Origin: Clostridia bacterium
Lineage (GTDB): Bacteria > Bacillota > Clostridia > Christensenellales > UBA1242
Direction of reading: 5' to 3'
DNA length: 64,000 nt
Assembly (NCBI GenBank): GCA_016297915.1
Contig: JAEDFU010000001.1
Coordinates: 1 to 64,000 of the forward strand
In this document: piece by piece, positions 62,670-64,000 of the stretch
Layout of the letters: each line of letters begins with the position of its first letter
How positions within the stretch are numbered: the stretch's first letter is position 1
Program-made: the position numbers and the translations under genes
The notes under the pieces: generated by a model
Databases searched by the model: none
Seen by the model: the letters and a program-made list of their open reading frames with translations, nothing else
Told to the model about the DNA's origin: nothing

Positions 62670-64000
62670 TATTTGTTACTCCTACTCTCAAATGTATCAA
62701 CCTTGTTAAAGTTAGCATTAGCAATGATATACTTTTTACGAGCGTCAATATTGTCACCCATAAGTGTCGAAATCATTTCCTCAGCATCAGCAGCATCATC
62801 AACAGTGATTTTAACCAAAACTCTCTTTTTTGGATCCATAGTTGTATCCCAAAGTTGTTCTGCAGACATTTCGCCCAACCCTTTGTATCTTTGTACATTA
62901 TATCCACTGCCTGCTTCTTTGACTATTGCATCATAGTCTTCCTCGTTATAAACATACTTTTCAAAACCTTTTTTGTAGATTTTATAAAGTGGTGCAATTG
63001 CACAATAGACATGTCCCGTGCTTACAAGCTCACGCATGTATCTATAAAAGAATGTTAGCAAAATCGCTCTAATATGCGCACCGTCTTGATCGGCATCTGA
63101 CATTATAATAACTTTGTTATATTTGAGATGTTCAATATTAAAGTCACTACCTATTCCTGTTCCGCAAGCCGAAATAATAGTACGAATTTCCTCGTTATCA
63201 AGGATTTGAGATAGTCGTTTTTTCTCGACATTTAGAGGTTTGCCTCTAAGTGGCAAAATCGCCTGAAAAGATCTGTCTCTAGCGCTCTTGGCACTACCGC
63301 CTGCACTATCTCCCTCAACAATAAACACTTCGTTTAACATTGGGTTTTTGCCTGAACAATTTGAGAGTTTTCCAACCAAAGAATAAGTGTCAACACTATT
63401 TTTCTTTCTGGCGTCCTCTTTGGCTTTTTTGGATGCGTCTCTTACTCTTGCAGCACCCTTGGCTTTGTTTATAATATCTGTCAAAACTTGCTTGCTACTA
63501 GTTTGATTTGCAAAATTCATAAGTCCGCTGTAGATTATATTTTCAACTTCAAGTTTTGCCTCAGGATTTCCAAGTTTTGTCTTGGTTTGTCCTTCAAACT
63601 GTACATTTTTCATCTTAACTGCAAGAATAGCAGTCATTCCTTCCCTATAATCTTCGCCTAGTAAATTTGCATCTTTTTCCTTGAGCAAACCCATATTTCT
63701 TGCAATCTCGTTAAACGCTCTTGTTATTCCAGACTTAAATCCTGTCTCGTGCATACCACCCTCAGGAGTTGGAATATTGTTTACATAACTAAATACATTT
63801 TCTGAATACAAATCCACATGTTGGATAACACAACCTAGTTCCAAAACACTAGTTTTCCCTTCGATATATATAGGGTCTTTGTACAAAACATTGTTCTTTT
63901 CGTTAATAAAACCAATAAATTCCTTGAGTCCATTTGTATAATTATACACTCTCTTTTGGTCACCCATTTCTTCAGGCTGGTTTTCATCAATTAACTCAAT
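62669..64000 (-). CDS. parE: Type IIA topoisomerase subunit B (ParE-like), partial
   Basis: C-terminal 444 codons; the frame runs open through the window edge at 64000. TOPRIM motifs [13 protein letters not shown] and [14 protein letters not shown], then the [20 protein letters not shown] signature. ATPase domain mostly off-window. Coupled to the parC-like gene (overlap). GyrB is possible but the partner lacks a GyrA box. Confidence 0.88.
   Translation of the reverse strand: MELIDENQPEEMGDQKRVYNYTNGLKEFIGFINEKNNVLYKDPIYIEGKTSVLELGCVIQHVDLYSENVFSYVNNIPTPEGGMHETGFKSGITRAFNEIARNMGLLKEKDANLLGEDYREGMTAILAVKMKNVQFEGQTKTKLGNPEAKLEVENIIYSGLMNFANQTSSKQVLTDIINKAKGAARVRDASKKAKEDARKKNSVDTYSLVGKLSNCSGKNPMLNEVFIVEGDSAGGSAKSARDRSFQAILPLRGKPLNVEKKRLSQILDNEEIRTIISACGTGIGSDFNIEHLKYNKVIIMSDADQDGAHIRAILLTFFYRYMRELVSTGHVYCAIAPLYKIYKKGFEKYVYNEEDYDAIVKEAGSGYNVQRYKGLGEMSAEQLWDTTMDPKKRVLVKITVDDAADAEEMISTLMGDNIDARKKYIIANANFNKVDTFESRSNK

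Noticed and set aside
59790..64000. gyrB-gyrA near the replication origin
   Set aside because: No dnaA, dnaN or recF nearby in view and no GyrA box in the A subunit, so parE-parC is preferred, though the N-terminal half of the B subunit is out of view.

Overview
This is an AT-rich, densely coded chromosomal window from what looks like an endospore-forming Bacillota (Firmicutes), most likely Clostridia-like. Three things point there. The block fakA/asp23/rpmB/spoVM/rpe/rsgA/rlmN/rsmB/fmt/def/priA/rpoZ is laid out as around Bacillus subtilis yloV-yloU-rpmB-spoVM. There is a complete sigK-type sporulation sigma factor, a PdaB-like cortex deacetylase and a CIRCE-controlled hrcA-grpE-dnaK-dnaJ operon. 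Promoters are classic sigma-A (TTGACA/TATAAT with 16-18 bp spacers). Genus or species cannot be set from the sequence alone. Nearly every gene is on the minus strand; the plus-strand exceptions are rpmB, a Prs-like gene, a GDPD-like/guanylate-kinase-like pair, and two membrane-anchored surface genes.

Layout. 1-1.8 kb: a 64-bp tandem repeat that looks like a decayed tRNA-Gly 5' half, tRNA-Val(UAC), a tiny basic protein and an SdpI-like membrane protein. 1.8-12.9 kb: the translation/replication block above, including a 26-codon spoVM and an rsgA that appears to start at AUA. 13-18.2 kb: ligA, pcrA, a small helical protein behind a palindromic operator, rpsU. 18.2-23.3 kb: a pncA-nudix-NMNAT-rsmE-mtaB-HIT operon with a phage-type Prs homologue diverging from it, together resembling an NAD salvage module. 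23.3-31.2 kb: heat-shock operon, hemW, lepA. 31.5-35.4 kb: degenerate GDPD plus divergent guanylate kinase, membrane protein, MazG-like, rarA. 35.8-41 kb: RNase P RNA with its own promoter and terminator, sigK, U32 peptidase, trmR-like methyltransferase, RNase J.

42.5-53.3 kb holds a continuous one-strand phage morphogenesis cassette in the order of P22-like short-tailed phages: large terminase, two small proteins, portal, scaffold, capsid, small protein, connector adaptor, two beta-rich hub-like proteins, a coiled-coil protein and two holin-like peptides. I see no integrase, repressor, replication gene, tailspike or endolysin, so it is either a remnant or a domesticated particle cassette. 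An ArpU/sigma-region-4-like regulator lies just upstream, with a signal-peptide/SH3/TM protein gene between them and a large beta-propeller/TM surface protein beyond. 57.5-64 kb: DUF3592-like protein, a two-OB-fold ssDNA-binding protein, PdaB-like deacetylase, and a type IIA topoisomerase pair (parC-like complete, parE-like running off the window edge).
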